The notes beneath the pieces were generated by a model. That model was not told the DNA's origin, did no database searches, and worked only from the letters and a program-made list of their open reading frames with translations. This document shows positions 1-8,191 of a stretch of 61,028 bases of DNA, piece after piece. Origin of the DNA: Lachnospiraceae bacterium. GTDB taxonomy: Bacteria > Bacillota > Clostridia > Lachnospirales > Lachnospiraceae. The first letter of the stretch is position 1, and every line of letters starts with the position of its first letter. Position numbers and translations under genes: made by a program. The stretch covers positions 1 to 61,028 of the forward strand of contig SVFG01000004.1 of assembly GCA_015056975.1 (NCBI GenBank). Direction: 5' to 3'.

Positions 1-174
1 GTAATGCATAGAAGACCTCCGATGAGTTTTTTGTAAAAATGAGTATACGTTAATTTTAGTGTATAATTAACTTGCACTTGTGTCTACATAAAAAAGGTGG
101 GTGTCTACTTTTATCTTACCACTTCACCTCTAATTTCCGGAATGCAGATGTCGCAAGTTCGGTATGTATTATGC

Positions 175-337
175 AACGAGGGCAGATGGGTACCATGACA
201 CAAGCAGCGCAATGTGAGCACGCCGGCCCTTAGCGAGGTATAAGACGCAGCATTGCGTCTTCGAGCTTAGTGCCGCTGCGCTGCGAACTTTAGCGAAAGC
301 GTGCCTGCGGTGTCATGGTACCTATCTCGTCCTCGTT
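175..337. repeat. Long imperfect inverted repeat downstream of rplQ
   Basis: The arms at 175-201 and 310-337 are complementary. The core GGTACCATGACAC (189-201) is matched perfectly by GTGTCATGGTACC (310-322), and the outer parts AGAT/ATCT and AACGAGG/CCTCGTT also pair. Between the arms lies GC-richer DNA with a small hairpin, AAGACGCA/TGCGTCTT, near 250-272. The whole could fold into one cruciform or RNA of about 160 nt. No convincing protein is encoded. It may be a structured RNA or a palindromic repeat unit. Positions 1-174 contain a direct repeat of GTGTCTAC and nothing else I can name. Confidence 0.6.
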
Positions 338-344
338 CTTCACA

Positions 345-378
345 CAGAGACGAGATACGTTTTACTATCTCGTCTCTG
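345..378. repeat. Perfect 13-bp hairpin
   Basis: CAGAGACGAGATA (345-357) is followed by an 8-nt loop and its exact complement (366-378). There is no T-run directly after it on either strand, so it is not a standard terminator. It belongs to the same hairpin-rich stretch as the inverted repeat at 175-337. Confidence 0.6.
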
Positions 379-395
379 ATGAGCGGTCGGCAAAT

Positions 396-420
396 GACCA
401 TTCATGCAAGCATGATGGTC
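396..420. repeat. Hairpin with one bulge
   Basis: GACCAT and TCATGC pair with GCATGA and TGGTC around a tight loop, about 11 bp with one bulged T. It is the third hairpin in the 1-440 spacer and lies just beyond the rplQ terminator in the direction of transcription. Confidence 0.5.
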
Positions 421-440
421 GCTTGCCTCGTCGCCATCAC

Positions 441-474
441 AAAAAACCGGCATGCATTTGCACACCGGTTTTAT
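441..474 (-). terminator. Intrinsic terminator of the rpmJ-rplQ operon
   Basis: On the minus strand the stem AAAACCGG...CCGGTTTT closes around an inner TGCA/TGCA pairing and runs into a short T-run. It begins 7 nt after the rplQ stop codon, the expected place for the end of the alpha operon. Confidence 0.8.
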
Positions 475-480
475 CATTCA

Positions 481-1017
481 TTATACTAACTCAAGTACAA
501 CTTCCATAGCTGCGTCACCCTTACGAAGACCAATCTTAACGATTCTGGTGTAACCACCCTTACGGTCAGCGTACTTAGGTGCGTACTCATCAAATAACTT
601 TGCAACAAGGTCAACCTCTTTGGTATTTTTCTTCTTGCCTGCTGCTTCAGCGGGAACTTCCACTACAGGATACAATACCTTGAGCATCTGACGTCTAGCG
701 TGCAATCTGGAAGGCATATCCTTCTTGATTTCCTTCTCAACGCTCTCGAACTTGGTAACCTTCTTACCATCAACAACTTCCTTTACTCTCTTACCATCTT
801 TGTCCTTTACGGGAACCTTTGCGGTAACCTTAACCATCTCGAAGTTGTCTTTCTCTTTAACTGCCAAAGCGATAAGTCCTTCAGCAATCTTTCTTACTTC
901 CTTAGCCTTAGCCTCGGTGGTAACGATTTTACCATTGTTCAACAATGCAGTTACCTGATTTCTTAATAATGCTTTTCTCTGTGCAGATGTTCTGCCGAGT
1001 TTTCTGTACTTTGCCAT
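481..1017 (-). CDS. rplQ: 50S ribosomal protein L17
   Basis: L17 sits near the peptide exit tunnel of the large subunit. The start is the ATG at 1017 (MAKYRKLGRTSAQRK), preceded by GGAGAAAGG at good spacing; an upstream in-frame ATG adds 10 residues unlike L17 and is not used here. The protein is 178 aa against about 115-130 in most bacteria. The extra length is a Lys-rich insert (around residues 50-85) inside the fold and an Ala/Lys-rich stretch near residue 120. It is the last gene of the alpha operon, 137 nt after rpoA, and is followed at once by a terminator. Confidence 0.95.
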   Translation of the reverse strand: MAKYRKLGRTSAQRKALLRNQVTALLNNGKIVTTEAKAKEVRKIAEGLIALAVKEKDNFEMVKVTAKVPVKDKDGKRVKEVVDGKKVTKFESVEKEIKKDMPSRLHARRQMLKVLYPVVEVPAEAAGKKKNTKEVDLVAKLFDEYAPKYADRKGGYTRIVKIGLRKGDAAMEVVLELV

Positions 1018-1154
1018 GATAATTTCCTTTCTCCATTCATGGGACATCCGGCCACGCTCTTTGGACTTACTTACCGAATGCTGTTTTTAGTTTCCATATA
1101 GAGATGAACCACGTCTGTGCACTTTGGACTTATCAAACATGGAAAATCTTTCTT

Positions 1155-2114
1155 TTAGTTGTCATCGCTGGGATTTAACTGCAAGCCCAACTCTTTTAAC
1201 TTAGCCAATACTTCTTCTAAAGATTTACGACCCAGGTTACGAACCTTCATCATGTCCTCCGGAGTCTTATTGGTCAACTCTTCTACTGTGTTGATACCTG
1301 CTCTCTTCAAGCAGTTGTAGGAACGAACAGACAACTCCAGTTCATCGATACTCATCTCAAGTACCTTCTCCTTCTCGTCGTTCTCTTTCTCAATCATAAC
1401 CTCTGCAGTCTTTGCATTCTCAGACAAATCAATGAAGAGGCTCAAATGCTCGCTAAGTACCTTTGCAGCTAAGCTGACAGCTTCATCGGGAACTAAGGTT
1501 CCGTTGGTGAATACATCCAAGGTCAGCTTGTCAAAGTCTGTAATCTGTCCTACACGGGTATTTTCAACAGTAACGTTAACTCTTTCTACAGGAGTGTAGA
1601 TGGAGTCGATAGCGATTACACCAATCGGTAAATCTTCGTGTTTGTTCTTGTCTGCACTTACATAGCCACGACCTCTTGTGATGGTCAGTTCCATGTAAAG
1701 CTTAGTATCCTTGCCGCTTAAAGTAGCAATTACCAAATCAGGATTCAAAATCTCGATATCCTGATCAACCTGGATATCAGAAGCCTTTACTACGCCTTCG
1801 CCTTCGAACTCAATGTACGCAGTCTTTACTTCATTGGTCTCGCTGTTGTTCTTGATTGCAAGACTCTTGATGTTCATGATAATCTCAGTCACATCTTCCT
1901 TTACGCCGGGAATGGAACTGAACTCATGAAGTACACCTTCGATTTTCACCTGGCTTACTGCACAACCGGGCAATGAAGAGAGCATGATTCTTCTCAAGGA
2001 ATTACCAAGAGTGATACCATAACCTCTTTCCAAAGGTTCCACAACGAATTTGCCGTACTTTTTGTCTTCTGAAATCTCAGATACCTCAATATTGGGTCTC
2101 TCAAAATCAAACAC
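1155..2114 (-). CDS. rpoA: DNA-directed RNA polymerase subunit alpha
   Basis: This subunit dimerises to nucleate RNA polymerase assembly and contacts UP elements and activators through its C-terminal domain. At 319 aa it has the usual length. The N-terminal domain carries the assembly motif [15 protein letters not shown] near residue 40. The C-terminal domain (about 245-319) shows the helix-hairpin-helix region [14 protein letters not shown]. The ATG at 2114 has an upstream GGAGGG. It lies between rpsD and rplQ as in the alpha operon of most Firmicutes. Confidence 0.98.
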   Translation of the reverse strand: MFDFERPNIEVSEISEDKKYGKFVVEPLERGYGITLGNSLRRIMLSSLPGCAVSQVKIEGVLHEFSSIPGVKEDVTEIIMNIKSLAIKNNSETNEVKTAYIEFEGEGVVKASDIQVDQDIEILNPDLVIATLSGKDTKLYMELTITRGRGYVSADKNKHEDLPIGVIAIDSIYTPVERVNVTVENTRVGQITDFDKLTLDVFTNGTLVPDEAVSLAAKVLSEHLSLFIDLSENAKTAEVMIEKENDEKEKVLEMSIDELELSVRSYNCLKRAGINTVEELTNKTPEDMMKVRNLGRKSLEEVLAKLKELGLQLNPSDDN

Positions 2115-2154
2115 TGTAAATACCCTCCTTTTTGAATGTTTTTAATGAATACAT

Positions 2155-2189
2155 ACACTCTGAGCGCATAATATGCCGCCTCAGAGTGT
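2155..2189 (-). repeat. Intercistronic hairpin between rpsD and rpoA
   Basis: ACACTCTGAG (2155-2164) and CTCAGAGTGT (2180-2189) form a perfect 10-bp stem with a 15-nt loop. No T-run follows on the minus strand, so it is more likely an mRNA processing or stability element than a terminator. It sits 10 nt downstream of the rpsD stop. Confidence 0.6.
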
Positions 2190-2198
2190 TTATAGGGC

Positions 2199-2792
2199 TT
2201 ACTTGGAGTACAACTCGACGATAAGCATTTCATCTACAGGAACATCAATCATCTCTCTGGTAGGAAGATTCTTGATGGTTCCCTTGAAGTTATCAATATC
2301 AACATCCATCCATTCAGGTACCAGTCTGCCACCGGTTACCTCAACGATATCCTTATATCTCTGTAAGGACTTAGCCTTCTCAGAAATTTCGATAACGTCA
2401 CCAGCCTTGATTAAGTAAGAAGGAATGTTTACAACCTTGCCGTTTACCAAAACATGCTTATGGTCAACAACCTGTCTTGCTTCTCTTCTGGTTCTTGCGA
2501 ATCCCATTCTGAAAATTACGCTGTCAAGTCTGCTCTCAAGCATAATCATCAGGTTCTCACCGGTCATTCCCTTCATTCTGTCAGCCTTCTCATAGTAGTT
2601 TCTGAAAGGCTTCTCAAGAACGCCGTAGATGAACTTAGCTTTCTGCTTCTCACGAAGCTGTAAACCATATTCACTTACCTTCTTGCCTGCTCTTGCATTT
2701 GTTCTGTTAGACTTCTTGTCATAGCCTAAGTAAGAAGGCTCAAGACCAAGAGATCTACATCTTTTTAATACGGGTACGCGATTAACTGCCAT
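2199..2792 (-). CDS. rpsD: 30S ribosomal protein S4
   Basis: S4 is a primary 16S rRNA binding protein, needed early in small-subunit assembly and for decoding accuracy. The 197-aa protein has the N-terminal S4 region and the S4 RNA-binding domain (about 90-150, with MLESRLDSVIFRMGFARTRREAR). Only one cysteine is seen in the N-terminal part (Cys12), so it is the zinc-free form; many clostridia carry zinc-binding or duplicate S4 versions. It lies between rpsK and rpoA. Start ATG at 2792 follows AAAGGAAAATA. Confidence 0.97.
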   Translation of the reverse strand: MAVNRVPVLKRCRSLGLEPSYLGYDKKSNRTNARAGKKVSEYGLQLREKQKAKFIYGVLEKPFRNYYEKADRMKGMTGENLMIMLESRLDSVIFRMGFARTRREARQVVDHKHVLVNGKVVNIPSYLIKAGDVIEISEKAKSLQRYKDIVEVTGGRLVPEWMDVDIDNFKGTIKNLPTREMIDVPVDEMLIVELYSK

Positions 2793-2981
2793 TTTTTTAT
2801 TTTCCTTTCTTGTCTGTTTACAACGCTTACTGCGCCTTCATCCAACCTGCCTCATTATTTTTCACTCGAAAACCGCCTTGCTTCGCAATGCATGCGCTCA
2901 CGCGCATTCTGATTTTCTCGTGTCTTCGTCGGGTGATAACAAATGATTGCTTAGCAATCGCTTGTTTTCCTTCCTCCTCGA
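2793..2981. repeat. Hairpin-rich spacer between rpsK and rpsD
   Basis: The 189-nt gap holds several short stem-loops: TTGC-TTC-GCAA near 2879, ATGCG/CGCGCAT near 2889, and GATTGC-TTA-GCAATC near 2944, the last flanked by AACAA and TTGTT that extend the stem. No open frame here is credible. Similar TTCGC-rich hairpins occur in other gaps of the ribosomal cluster. Confidence 0.5.
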
Positions 2982-3377
2982 CTATACACGGCGTCTCTTA
3001 GGAGGACGGCATCCATTGTGAGGAACGGGAGTTACGTCACGGATACTAACCACCTCAAGACCACAAGCAGATAATGCTCTGATTGCTGCCTCACGTCCTG
3101 AACCGGGTCCCTTTACAAAAACGTCAACGTATTTCAGTCCATGTACTAAAGCAGCCTTTGTAGCTGTCTCTGCTGCCATCTGTGCAGCATATGGAGTAGA
3201 TTTCCTTGAACCTCTAAAACCAAGACCACCGGCACTTGCCCAGCTAAGAGCATTACCTTCAGCGTCTGTCAATGTAACAATTGTATTGTTAAAAGAAGAC
3301 TGAATATGTGCCTGTCCGCGTTCAACGTTTTTCTTTACACGCTTCTTTGTTACTTTCTTTGCAACTTTTTTAGCCAT
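2982..3377 (-). CDS. rpsK: 30S ribosomal protein S11
   Basis: S11 lies on the platform of the small subunit and lines the mRNA path at the E site. The 131-aa product has a Lys-rich N-terminus and the family core [18 protein letters not shown], then the conserved [16 protein letters not shown] region and the C-terminal [12 protein letters not shown] tail. Length is normal. It is 35 nt downstream of rpsM in the alpha operon. Confidence 0.97.
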   Translation of the reverse strand: MAKKVAKKVTKKRVKKNVERGQAHIQSSFNNTIVTLTDAEGNALSWASAGGLGFRGSRKSTPYAAQMAAETATKAALVHGLKYVDVFVKGPGSGREAAIRALSACGLEVVSIRDVTPVPHNGCRPPKRRRV

Positions 3378-3412
3378 TTTAAACTAACCTACTTTCTCAT
3401 ATTAATTTACAG

Positions 3413-3784
3413 TTACTTTTTCTTGTTTGCAACGGTACGCTTAGGACCCTTACGTGTTCTTGCATTGGTCTTTGTCTTCTGACCACGAACGGGAAGTCCC
3501 TTACGATGACGGATACCACGATAGCATCCGATTTCCTGAAGTCTCTTAATGTTGAGTGCGATTTCTCTTCTCAAATCACCCTCTACCATTACGCCGAGCT
3601 TTTCGATAGCTTCGGTCATCTTCTTTACCTCTTCATCGGTAATGTCTCTTACTCTGGTATCGGGATTTACACCGGCCTCTTCCAGAATTCTGGTAGCGGT
3701 AGGTCTGCCGATTCCATAAACATAAGTCAAACCGATTTCAATACGTTTTTCTCTAGGTAAGTCAACACCTGCGATACGAGCCAT
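3413..3784 (-). CDS. rpsM: 30S ribosomal protein S13
   Basis: S13 sits in the head of the small subunit, bridging to L5 and touching P-site tRNA. The 123-aa product shows the start [19 protein letters not shown], the helix-two-turn-helix middle ([16 protein letters not shown]) and a basic C-terminal tail. ATG at 3784 follows GGAGGAAACGTAA. The gene is unusual in being separated from rpmJ by 335 nt; in related genomes the two are normally close. Confidence 0.97.
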   Translation of the reverse strand: MARIAGVDLPREKRIEIGLTYVYGIGRPTATRILEEAGVNPDTRVRDITDEEVKKMTEAIEKLGVMVEGDLRREIALNIKRLQEIGCYRGIRHRKGLPVRGQKTKTNARTRKGPKRTVANKKK

Positions 3785-4119
3785 TTACGTTTCCTCCATT
3801 TTCTGCGTTCTCACTTTCCGTGAGAGTTACGCTGCGCACGTTGGTCTGTTTGTTGTGCGCTTATTCAGTTACTAATTGATTGGGGCTTTCACCCAACCGG
3901 ACAGCAATCCGATTTTTCTGTTACTCCGAACACATTCATTGAATGCTTCCACTTCACAGTATCAACAAGTAATCTCCCGTAAGCTCTATCCAAACTGTAG
4001 GTCGCCCTACATCTATTATGATAATCGATGCTTAAGCACCGGTTCAGCCGCACATAATAACTGGACAAGAACTCACATACCTGATTCCTATCATCGATAG
4101 GTCTTCATTCAGGCGGTGA
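3785..4119 (-). ncRNA. Structured 335-nt leader-like spacer between rpmJ and rpsM
   Basis: Read on the minus strand, the gap holds a run of stem-loops: CTATC-GAT-GATAG, GTAGG/CCTAC, CATTC-AAT-GAATG, CGGA/TCCG, GGTTGGG/CCCAATC (with one G-T pair), GCGCAC/GTGCGC and, ending just before the rpsM ribosome binding site, GCGT..TCTCAC-GGAAA-GTGAGA..ACGC. That density is far above what chance spacing would give by eye. No credible ORF is present. It is likely transcribed from the rpmJ promoter, so it could be an autoregulatory leader for rpsM and the genes after it. No family is assigned. Confidence 0.45.
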
Positions 4120-4233
4120 TTATCCCTGTCTCTGCTTGTGTTTCGGATTCTCACAGATTACTCTGATGCTTCCTTTTCTCTTAATGATTTTGCACTTTTC
4201 GCAAATTGGTTTTACTGATGATCTAACCTTCAC
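4120..4233 (-). CDS. rpmJ: 50S ribosomal protein L36
   Basis: A 37-aa zinc ribbon protein of the large subunit. The reading frame begins at a GTG (4233), preceded by GGAGGGTTTAAC, and reads [15 protein letters not shown], later [13 protein letters not shown], then TAA. The metal ligands Cys11, Cys14, Cys27 and His32 are all present, so it is the zinc-binding form. It follows its own promoter rather than infA, because a long membrane protein gene separates it from infA. Confidence 0.95.
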   Translation of the reverse strand: MKVRSSVKPICEKCKIIKRKGSIRVICENPKHKQRQG

Positions 4234-4266
4234 GTTAAACCCTCCTTTCAAAAAAGACCGTTTTAC

Positions 4267-4295
4267 ATTATAACATAGTGTTTTTCGGTTTGCAA
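4267..4295 (-). promoter_or_regulatory. Sigma-A type promoter of the rpmJ-rpsM-rplQ operon
   Basis: On the minus strand, -35 TTGCAA (4295-4290), a 17-nt spacer and a perfect -10 TATAAT (4272-4267) lie about 35 nt upstream of the rpmJ start. This gives the alpha operon its own promoter just after the inserted glycosyltransferase-like gene. Confidence 0.85.
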
Positions 4296-4335
4296 GCCAT
4301 TTTCAAATATATTTTTACTTATTTTTGCTTATTTG

Positions 4336-6096
4336 TTAATATTTTGAAGAAAACACCACATATTTATCATTCTCAAAGCCGGTTTCATATCCGTAATCCG
4401 CTAAAAACGCTCTGATAAGCTCCAATTTCTTAATCGTAATCTCATCCATAAAGATTGCATCCTGCCTCTTTCCCTGCATATACTCTGCCCAGGAAATCTC
4501 CATAATGACTACCGGCGTTTTCCCTTGTGCCTTCACTTCTTCCCTGACCTTCTCCAAATCCTCACGCATCACTTCATATCCGTAGGAACGCAAATCACTC
4601 CAGATATTCATGGCCGGTCTAAGCTCCATATAATGAGCGATTGCCGGAATTTGACCGTACAAAATACATTCCTTATCTCTAAGTCTGTTCTCTCCCAAAT
4701 AATTGTACAATTCCGTCAGACTTTCTGCTTTTTCTCTCCCGGTAATCATTCCGTTAAGCGTTGGAATACCGGTTATTTTTGTATCCATATTTCTTCCGCC
4801 GGTCGCTTCCTCATACGAAAAGGTATAACCGAAACGTAATGCCTGCACACTTACTATAATCACTGCAAGCACCATCACACACTTCATCGGGAAGAACCAT
4901 ATTTTTTCTTCCTGCCTGCAAAGCTTCCATATCAGATACAATACAAATGGTAATACCATAAAAGTATTATTGATACCGGAGTACATGGCATTATTACTGC
5001 CCAGTGTACCAATCAATATCAGAATAATTACAAACAATGCTTTCAGCTTATCCTCCGCAGCAATTCCCTTCCTTGCAAGGAAATAAACAGAAAGCAGTAT
5101 AGCCAGTGCAAACAGTGCAACACAGGGATAATATATTGACTGATAAATTGCATAGTCCCTCAAGTAGAAATTGTTCCCTGCCAACCAATACAGCAGGACA
5201 ACTGCAGCCACCAGTACAATTCCTTTCTTTACTGCCTTCCACCTTCCGGGTACAATCAGGCAAAGTACCGTGCAGACCACAAGCATCAGACCAAAACGCT
5301 TCAACCAATAGCTACAATCAAAGTAGGCCTGTACCATACCCAGCAGCATACGCATAGGTGAATAATCTGTTGCAACCTCCGTCATCTCAAACAGACGCAT
5401 TACGCTTTCAAAGTATTCTGTAAACCCATAGCGCAGGGACATAAACAGAAGAAAGCCACCCAAACCGATAACATAACCAAGCACACAATTACCGGTTTCT
5501 TTCAACACAACACGCCATGATTTTTTCACAACTGCCGCATAACCCCATACCACAAGAATCATCCCCATATGCGTCAGATTGGAAAAGCGGACAGCCACAT
5601 TCAAACCGAGCAAAATACCTGCAAACAGTAAATACTTATCCCTTCCGCATTCGAGTCCCTGATATATCAGGATGCATCCTGCCAGCAAAAACAGATATGT
5701 CAAATAGTGATACAACACTGCTGTGGGCGCCCAGCACAAAGAACATGCAAGTATTTCTCCCGCAAAGGCTATCCACTCAGGCATCTTCAGTCTGTAAACA
5801 CAAAAAAGGAACGTTCCTACAGCCATAAAACTAACAAATAAGGCTGTATAAACATTCAATCCAAGTACCGTATCACCAAAAGGCAGTTTGGTCAGGACAG
5901 CGCCCGCCTGATTTGCAAGCCACGTGGCAAAAAACCACATTGAATCCATATATTCCAAACTGTTATTCTTGAAATTTGCGTAATTATATCCCATATCCCA
6001 AATATCCACTCCAACGCAAAAATGTCGGAGTGGATATAGAAATAACAGAATTATCATTATTATATTAATATATGGTTTAACCTTTTTATCTTTCAC
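4336..6096 (-). CDS. Polytopic membrane protein, probable GT-C type glycosyltransferase
   Basis: The 586-aa protein has about ten to twelve membrane segments up to about residue 430 and a soluble C-terminal part of about 150 residues. Just after the first segment lies VDIWDMGYNYANF, matching the acidic first-loop pattern (D..D/E-x-G-Y) of GT-C enzymes that use lipid-linked sugars. It would act in the membrane on an unknown acceptor. Start is GTG at 6096, only 4 nt after the infA stop, with a GGAGAG inside the end of infA. It is therefore cotranscribed with adk-map-infA. This gene does not belong to the classic cluster and separates infA from rpmJ. The enzyme class is inferred from topology and one motif. 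Confidence 0.6.
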   Translation of the reverse strand: MKDKKVKPYINIIMIILLFLYPLRHFCVGVDIWDMGYNYANFKNNSLEYMDSMWFFATWLANQAGAVLTKLPFGDTVLGLNVYTALFVSFMAVGTFLFCVYRLKMPEWIAFAGEILACSLCWAPTAVLYHYLTYLFLLAGCILIYQGLECGRDKYLLFAGILLGLNVAVRFSNLTHMGMILVVWGYAAVVKKSWRVVLKETGNCVLGYVIGLGGFLLFMSLRYGFTEYFESVMRLFEMTEVATDYSPMRMLLGMVQAYFDCSYWLKRFGLMLVVCTVLCLIVPGRWKAVKKGIVLVAAVVLLYWLAGNNFYLRDYAIYQSIYYPCVALFALAILLSVYFLARKGIAAEDKLKALFVIILILIGTLGSNNAMYSGINNTFMVLPFVLYLIWKLCRQEEKIWFFPMKCVMVLAVIIVSVQALRFGYTFSYEEATGGRNMDTKITGIPTLNGMITGREKAESLTELYNYLGENRLRDKECILYGQIPAIAHYMELRPAMNIWSDLRSYGYEVMREDLEKVREEVKAQGKTPVVIMEISWAEYMQGKRQDAIFMDEITIKKLELIRAFLADYGYETGFENDKYVVFSSKY

Positions 6097-6100
6097 CGTT

Positions 6101-6319
6101 TTATTTATCTCTCCAGATAATACGTCCCTTGCTCAAATCATAGGGGGACAGCTCCAGGGTTACCTTGTCACCGGGAAGAATACGGATAAAATTCTGACGA
6201 AGCTTACCGCTGATATGTGCAAGCACACGATGTCCATTCTCCAACTCTACCTGAAACATGGTGTTGGGCAACTTCTCTACTACAGTTCCTTCGATTTCAA
6301 TTACATCACTTTTAGACAT
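6101..6319 (-). CDS. infA: Translation initiation factor IF-1
   Basis: IF-1 binds the A site of the 30S subunit during initiation. The 72-aa S1/OB-fold protein has the standard form: [19 protein letters not shown] at the start, [17 protein letters not shown] in the middle and a SKGRIIWR end. It is 14 nt downstream of the KOW-domain gene and is followed 4 nt later by the membrane protein gene, an unusual partner in place of rpmJ. Confidence 0.97.
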   Translation of the reverse strand: MSKSDVIEIEGTVVEKLPNTMFQVELENGHRVLAHISGKLRQNFIRILPGDKVTLELSPYDLSKGRIIWRDK

Positions 6320-6333
6320 ACATTTCCTCCATA

Positions 6334-6612
6334 TTAAATCTGCTCTTGATTATTATAATGTTTAATTTCATACTTGATTTCCTCATCAAGTATTTTATCC
6401 TTATCATAAAGCCTTTGCAATAAAGCCGCATCTACCGTATGCTTCATCATCTGCACATGCTTTTTACGCTTTCTTTTCGGCTTATTAACTGTTTTTAATC
6501 TGCCGTCACACAAGGTAACAAACTCTGCATCTTCACCGATAATAACATATATCTGTGACTTATCATGTCCGGCCTTGGAGATGGCAAATCGTCCGATTAA
6601 AGAGTCCTCCAT
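6334..6612 (-). CDS. KOW-domain RNA-binding protein (L14e-like)
   Basis: A 92-aa basic protein of the type often found between map and infA in clostridia. It has a short KOW-like beta segment ([20 protein letters not shown]), then a Lys/Arg-rich stretch [12 protein letters not shown] and an acidic helical tail. The start chosen is the ATG at 6612: GGAGG lies exactly 6 nt before it, whereas the ATG at 6618 has no room for a binding site. Its role is unproven, but the context suggests RNA or ribosome binding. Confidence 0.75.
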   Translation of the reverse strand: MEDSLIGRFAISKAGHDKSQIYVIIGEDAEFVTLCDGRLKTVNKPKRKRKKHVQMMKHTVDAALLQRLYDKDKILDEEIKYEIKHYNNQEQI

Positions 6613-6632
6613 CCGCATCCTCCGTCCGTCAC

Positions 6633-7385
6633 TTAATACAGTGTCAAAATTTCAGGCTCACCGTCTGTAACCAGAATGGTGTTTTCATAGTGTGCGGACC
6701 ATGAGCCATCCTCGGTCACTACGGTCCAGTCATCATCCAGCCATTCCACATCGGCTCTGCCCATATTTATCATCGGCTCAATAGCCAATGTCATACCTGC
6801 ATGCAGCTTTAAACCACGTCTTCTCTGGGCAAAGTTCGGAATCTGCGGATCCTCGTGCAAGCTGGTACCGATTCCGTGTCCTACCAAATCTCTTACAATA
6901 CCGTATCCATAAGGACTGATAGAGGCATCAATAGCGTTTGATATATCATACAGATGATTGCCGGCCTTTGCCATTTTGATACCGTCAAAGAAGCTCTGCT
7001 TCGTTCTTTCGATGAGAAGCCGCGCTGCTTCGCTTACAGTGCCTATTGCAAAGGTTCTCGCCATATCGGAATGATACCCCTTGTAAATCAGACCTGCATC
7101 AAGGCTTACAATATCTCCGTCCTGCAAAATACGGTCTGCACGCGGAATCCCATGCACGACCTCATCATTTACAGATACACAGACGGATGCAGGATAACCA
7201 TTATAATTCAGGAAATTGGGAATGCAACCATGTCCTCTGATAAGCTTCTCTCCCAGTATGTCAATATCCTTTGTAGACATACCCGGTCTGATTGCCTGCT
7301 CCAAATTTTGGAACACATCTGCCAGAAGCTTGCAGGATTCCCTCATCAACTCAATTTCTCTTGCTGATTTAATTGTAACTGCCAT
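6633..7385 (-). CDS. map: Methionine aminopeptidase, type I
   Basis: Removes the initiator methionine from nascent proteins in the cytosol. The 250-aa protein has the pita-bread fold with its metal ligands visible: Asp in SLDAGLIYKGYHSDMART, His in VGHGIGTSLHEDP, Glu in AIEPMINMG and Glu in ENTILVTDGEPE. No N-terminal zinc or SH3-binding extension is present. It follows adk by 18 nt, the usual order after secY in Firmicutes, although here adk has its own promoter. Confidence 0.97.
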   Translation of the reverse strand: MAVTIKSAREIELMRESCKLLADVFQNLEQAIRPGMSTKDIDILGEKLIRGHGCIPNFLNYNGYPASVCVSVNDEVVHGIPRADRILQDGDIVSLDAGLIYKGYHSDMARTFAIGTVSEAARLLIERTKQSFFDGIKMAKAGNHLYDISNAIDASISPYGYGIVRDLVGHGIGTSLHEDPQIPNFAQRRRGLKLHAGMTLAIEPMINMGRADVEWLDDDWTVVTEDGSWSAHYENTILVTDGEPEILTLY

Positions 7386-7403
7386 CGCTTATCCTTACTT
7401 CCT

Positions 7404-8045
7404 TTACTCTAAAATTGCCACGATTGCAGCAAATACGTCTTTCATATCAACTGTACCGTCCACAGTATGAAGAACACCCTTCTTGGTGTAGAAATCAATC
7501 AGAGGCTGTGTCTGGTCATGATATACCTTTAAACGGTTTAATACAGTCTCGGGCTTATCATCATCACGAAGTACAAGCTCCTTACCACAGGTGTCGCAGA
7601 TACCCTCTGTCTTGGGGGGAATATGCTCAATGTGATAGGTTGCGCCACAGGACAGACATGCACGTCTTCCGGACATTCTTCTAACAATATTCTCATCAGG
7701 TACATTTACATCAATTGCAAAATCAATGGCATCACCAAGCTCGGAAAGTGCCTTGTCAAGTACCTCTGCCTGAGGAATGGTTCTGGGGAAACCGTCAAGT
7801 ACATATCCGTTTGCGCAGTCATCCTTTGCCACTCTGTCAAGCAAAATCTTAACAGTCAGCTCATCGGGAACCAGCTGTCCCTGATCCATATATTTCTTAG
7901 CTTCCATACCAAGTTCCGTACCGTTCTTGATATTAGCGCGGAAAATATCTCCTGTAGAGATATGGGGAATCATATATTTCTCTGCAATCATCTTTGCCTG
8001 GGTACCTTTTCCGGCACCGGGTGCACCTAACATAATAATCTTCAT
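7404..8045 (-). CDS. adk: Adenylate kinase
   Basis: Interconverts ATP plus AMP and two ADP. The 213-aa long-form enzyme has the P-loop [10 protein letters not shown] at residues 7-16, the AMP-binding stretch [10 protein letters not shown], and a LID domain with two CxxC pairs (CLSCGATYH and CDTCGKEL) that bind structural zinc, as in Gram-positive enzymes. The [11 protein letters not shown] motif is intact. It is the first gene of the second transcription unit of the cluster. Confidence 0.98.
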   Translation of the reverse strand: MKIIMLGAPGAGKGTQAKMIAEKYMIPHISTGDIFRANIKNGTELGMEAKKYMDQGQLVPDELTVKILLDRVAKDDCANGYVLDGFPRTIPQAEVLDKALSELGDAIDFAIDVNVPDENIVRRMSGRRACLSCGATYHIEHIPPKTEGICDTCGKELVLRDDDKPETVLNRLKVYHDQTQPLIDFYTKKGVLHTVDGTVDMKDVFAAIVAILE

Positions 8046-8104
8046 ATACTTATCCTAACCTTTCTCGTATCTTTACTGCATAGTTAACGCAGTCTAACAT
8101 TTAC

Positions 8105-8133
8105 ATTTTATCTTTTTTGTATGTCTTTTGCAA
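8105..8133 (-). promoter_or_regulatory. Promoter of adk-map-infA unit
   Basis: Minus strand -35 TTGCAA (8133-8128), 17-nt spacer, -10 TAAAAT (8110-8105), about 60 nt before the adk start and directly after the secY terminator. Confidence 0.75.
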
Positions 8134-8141
8134 CCATAAAA

Positions 8142-8183
8142 ATAAAAAAAATATATCCGGACGAAAAAATCATCCGGATATAT
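8142..8183 (-). terminator. Intrinsic terminator after secY
   Basis: A perfect 11-bp stem ATATATCCGGA/TCCGGATATAT (8183-8173 with 8161-8151 on the minus strand) is followed by an unbroken T-run. It ends the S10-spc transcription unit between secY and adk. Confidence 0.9.
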
Positions 8184-8191
8184 CATAATTA

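Noticed and set aside
1..130. Possible insertion-sequence end (GTGTCTAC repeated at about 86-93 and 109-116)
   Set aside because: The copies are direct, not inverted, no transposase is present, and the window edge prevents checking.
3506..3760. Plus-strand frames opposite rpsM and other ribosomal genes
   Set aside because: They mirror highly conserved genes on the minus strand, lack ribosome binding sites and have no recognisable domains.
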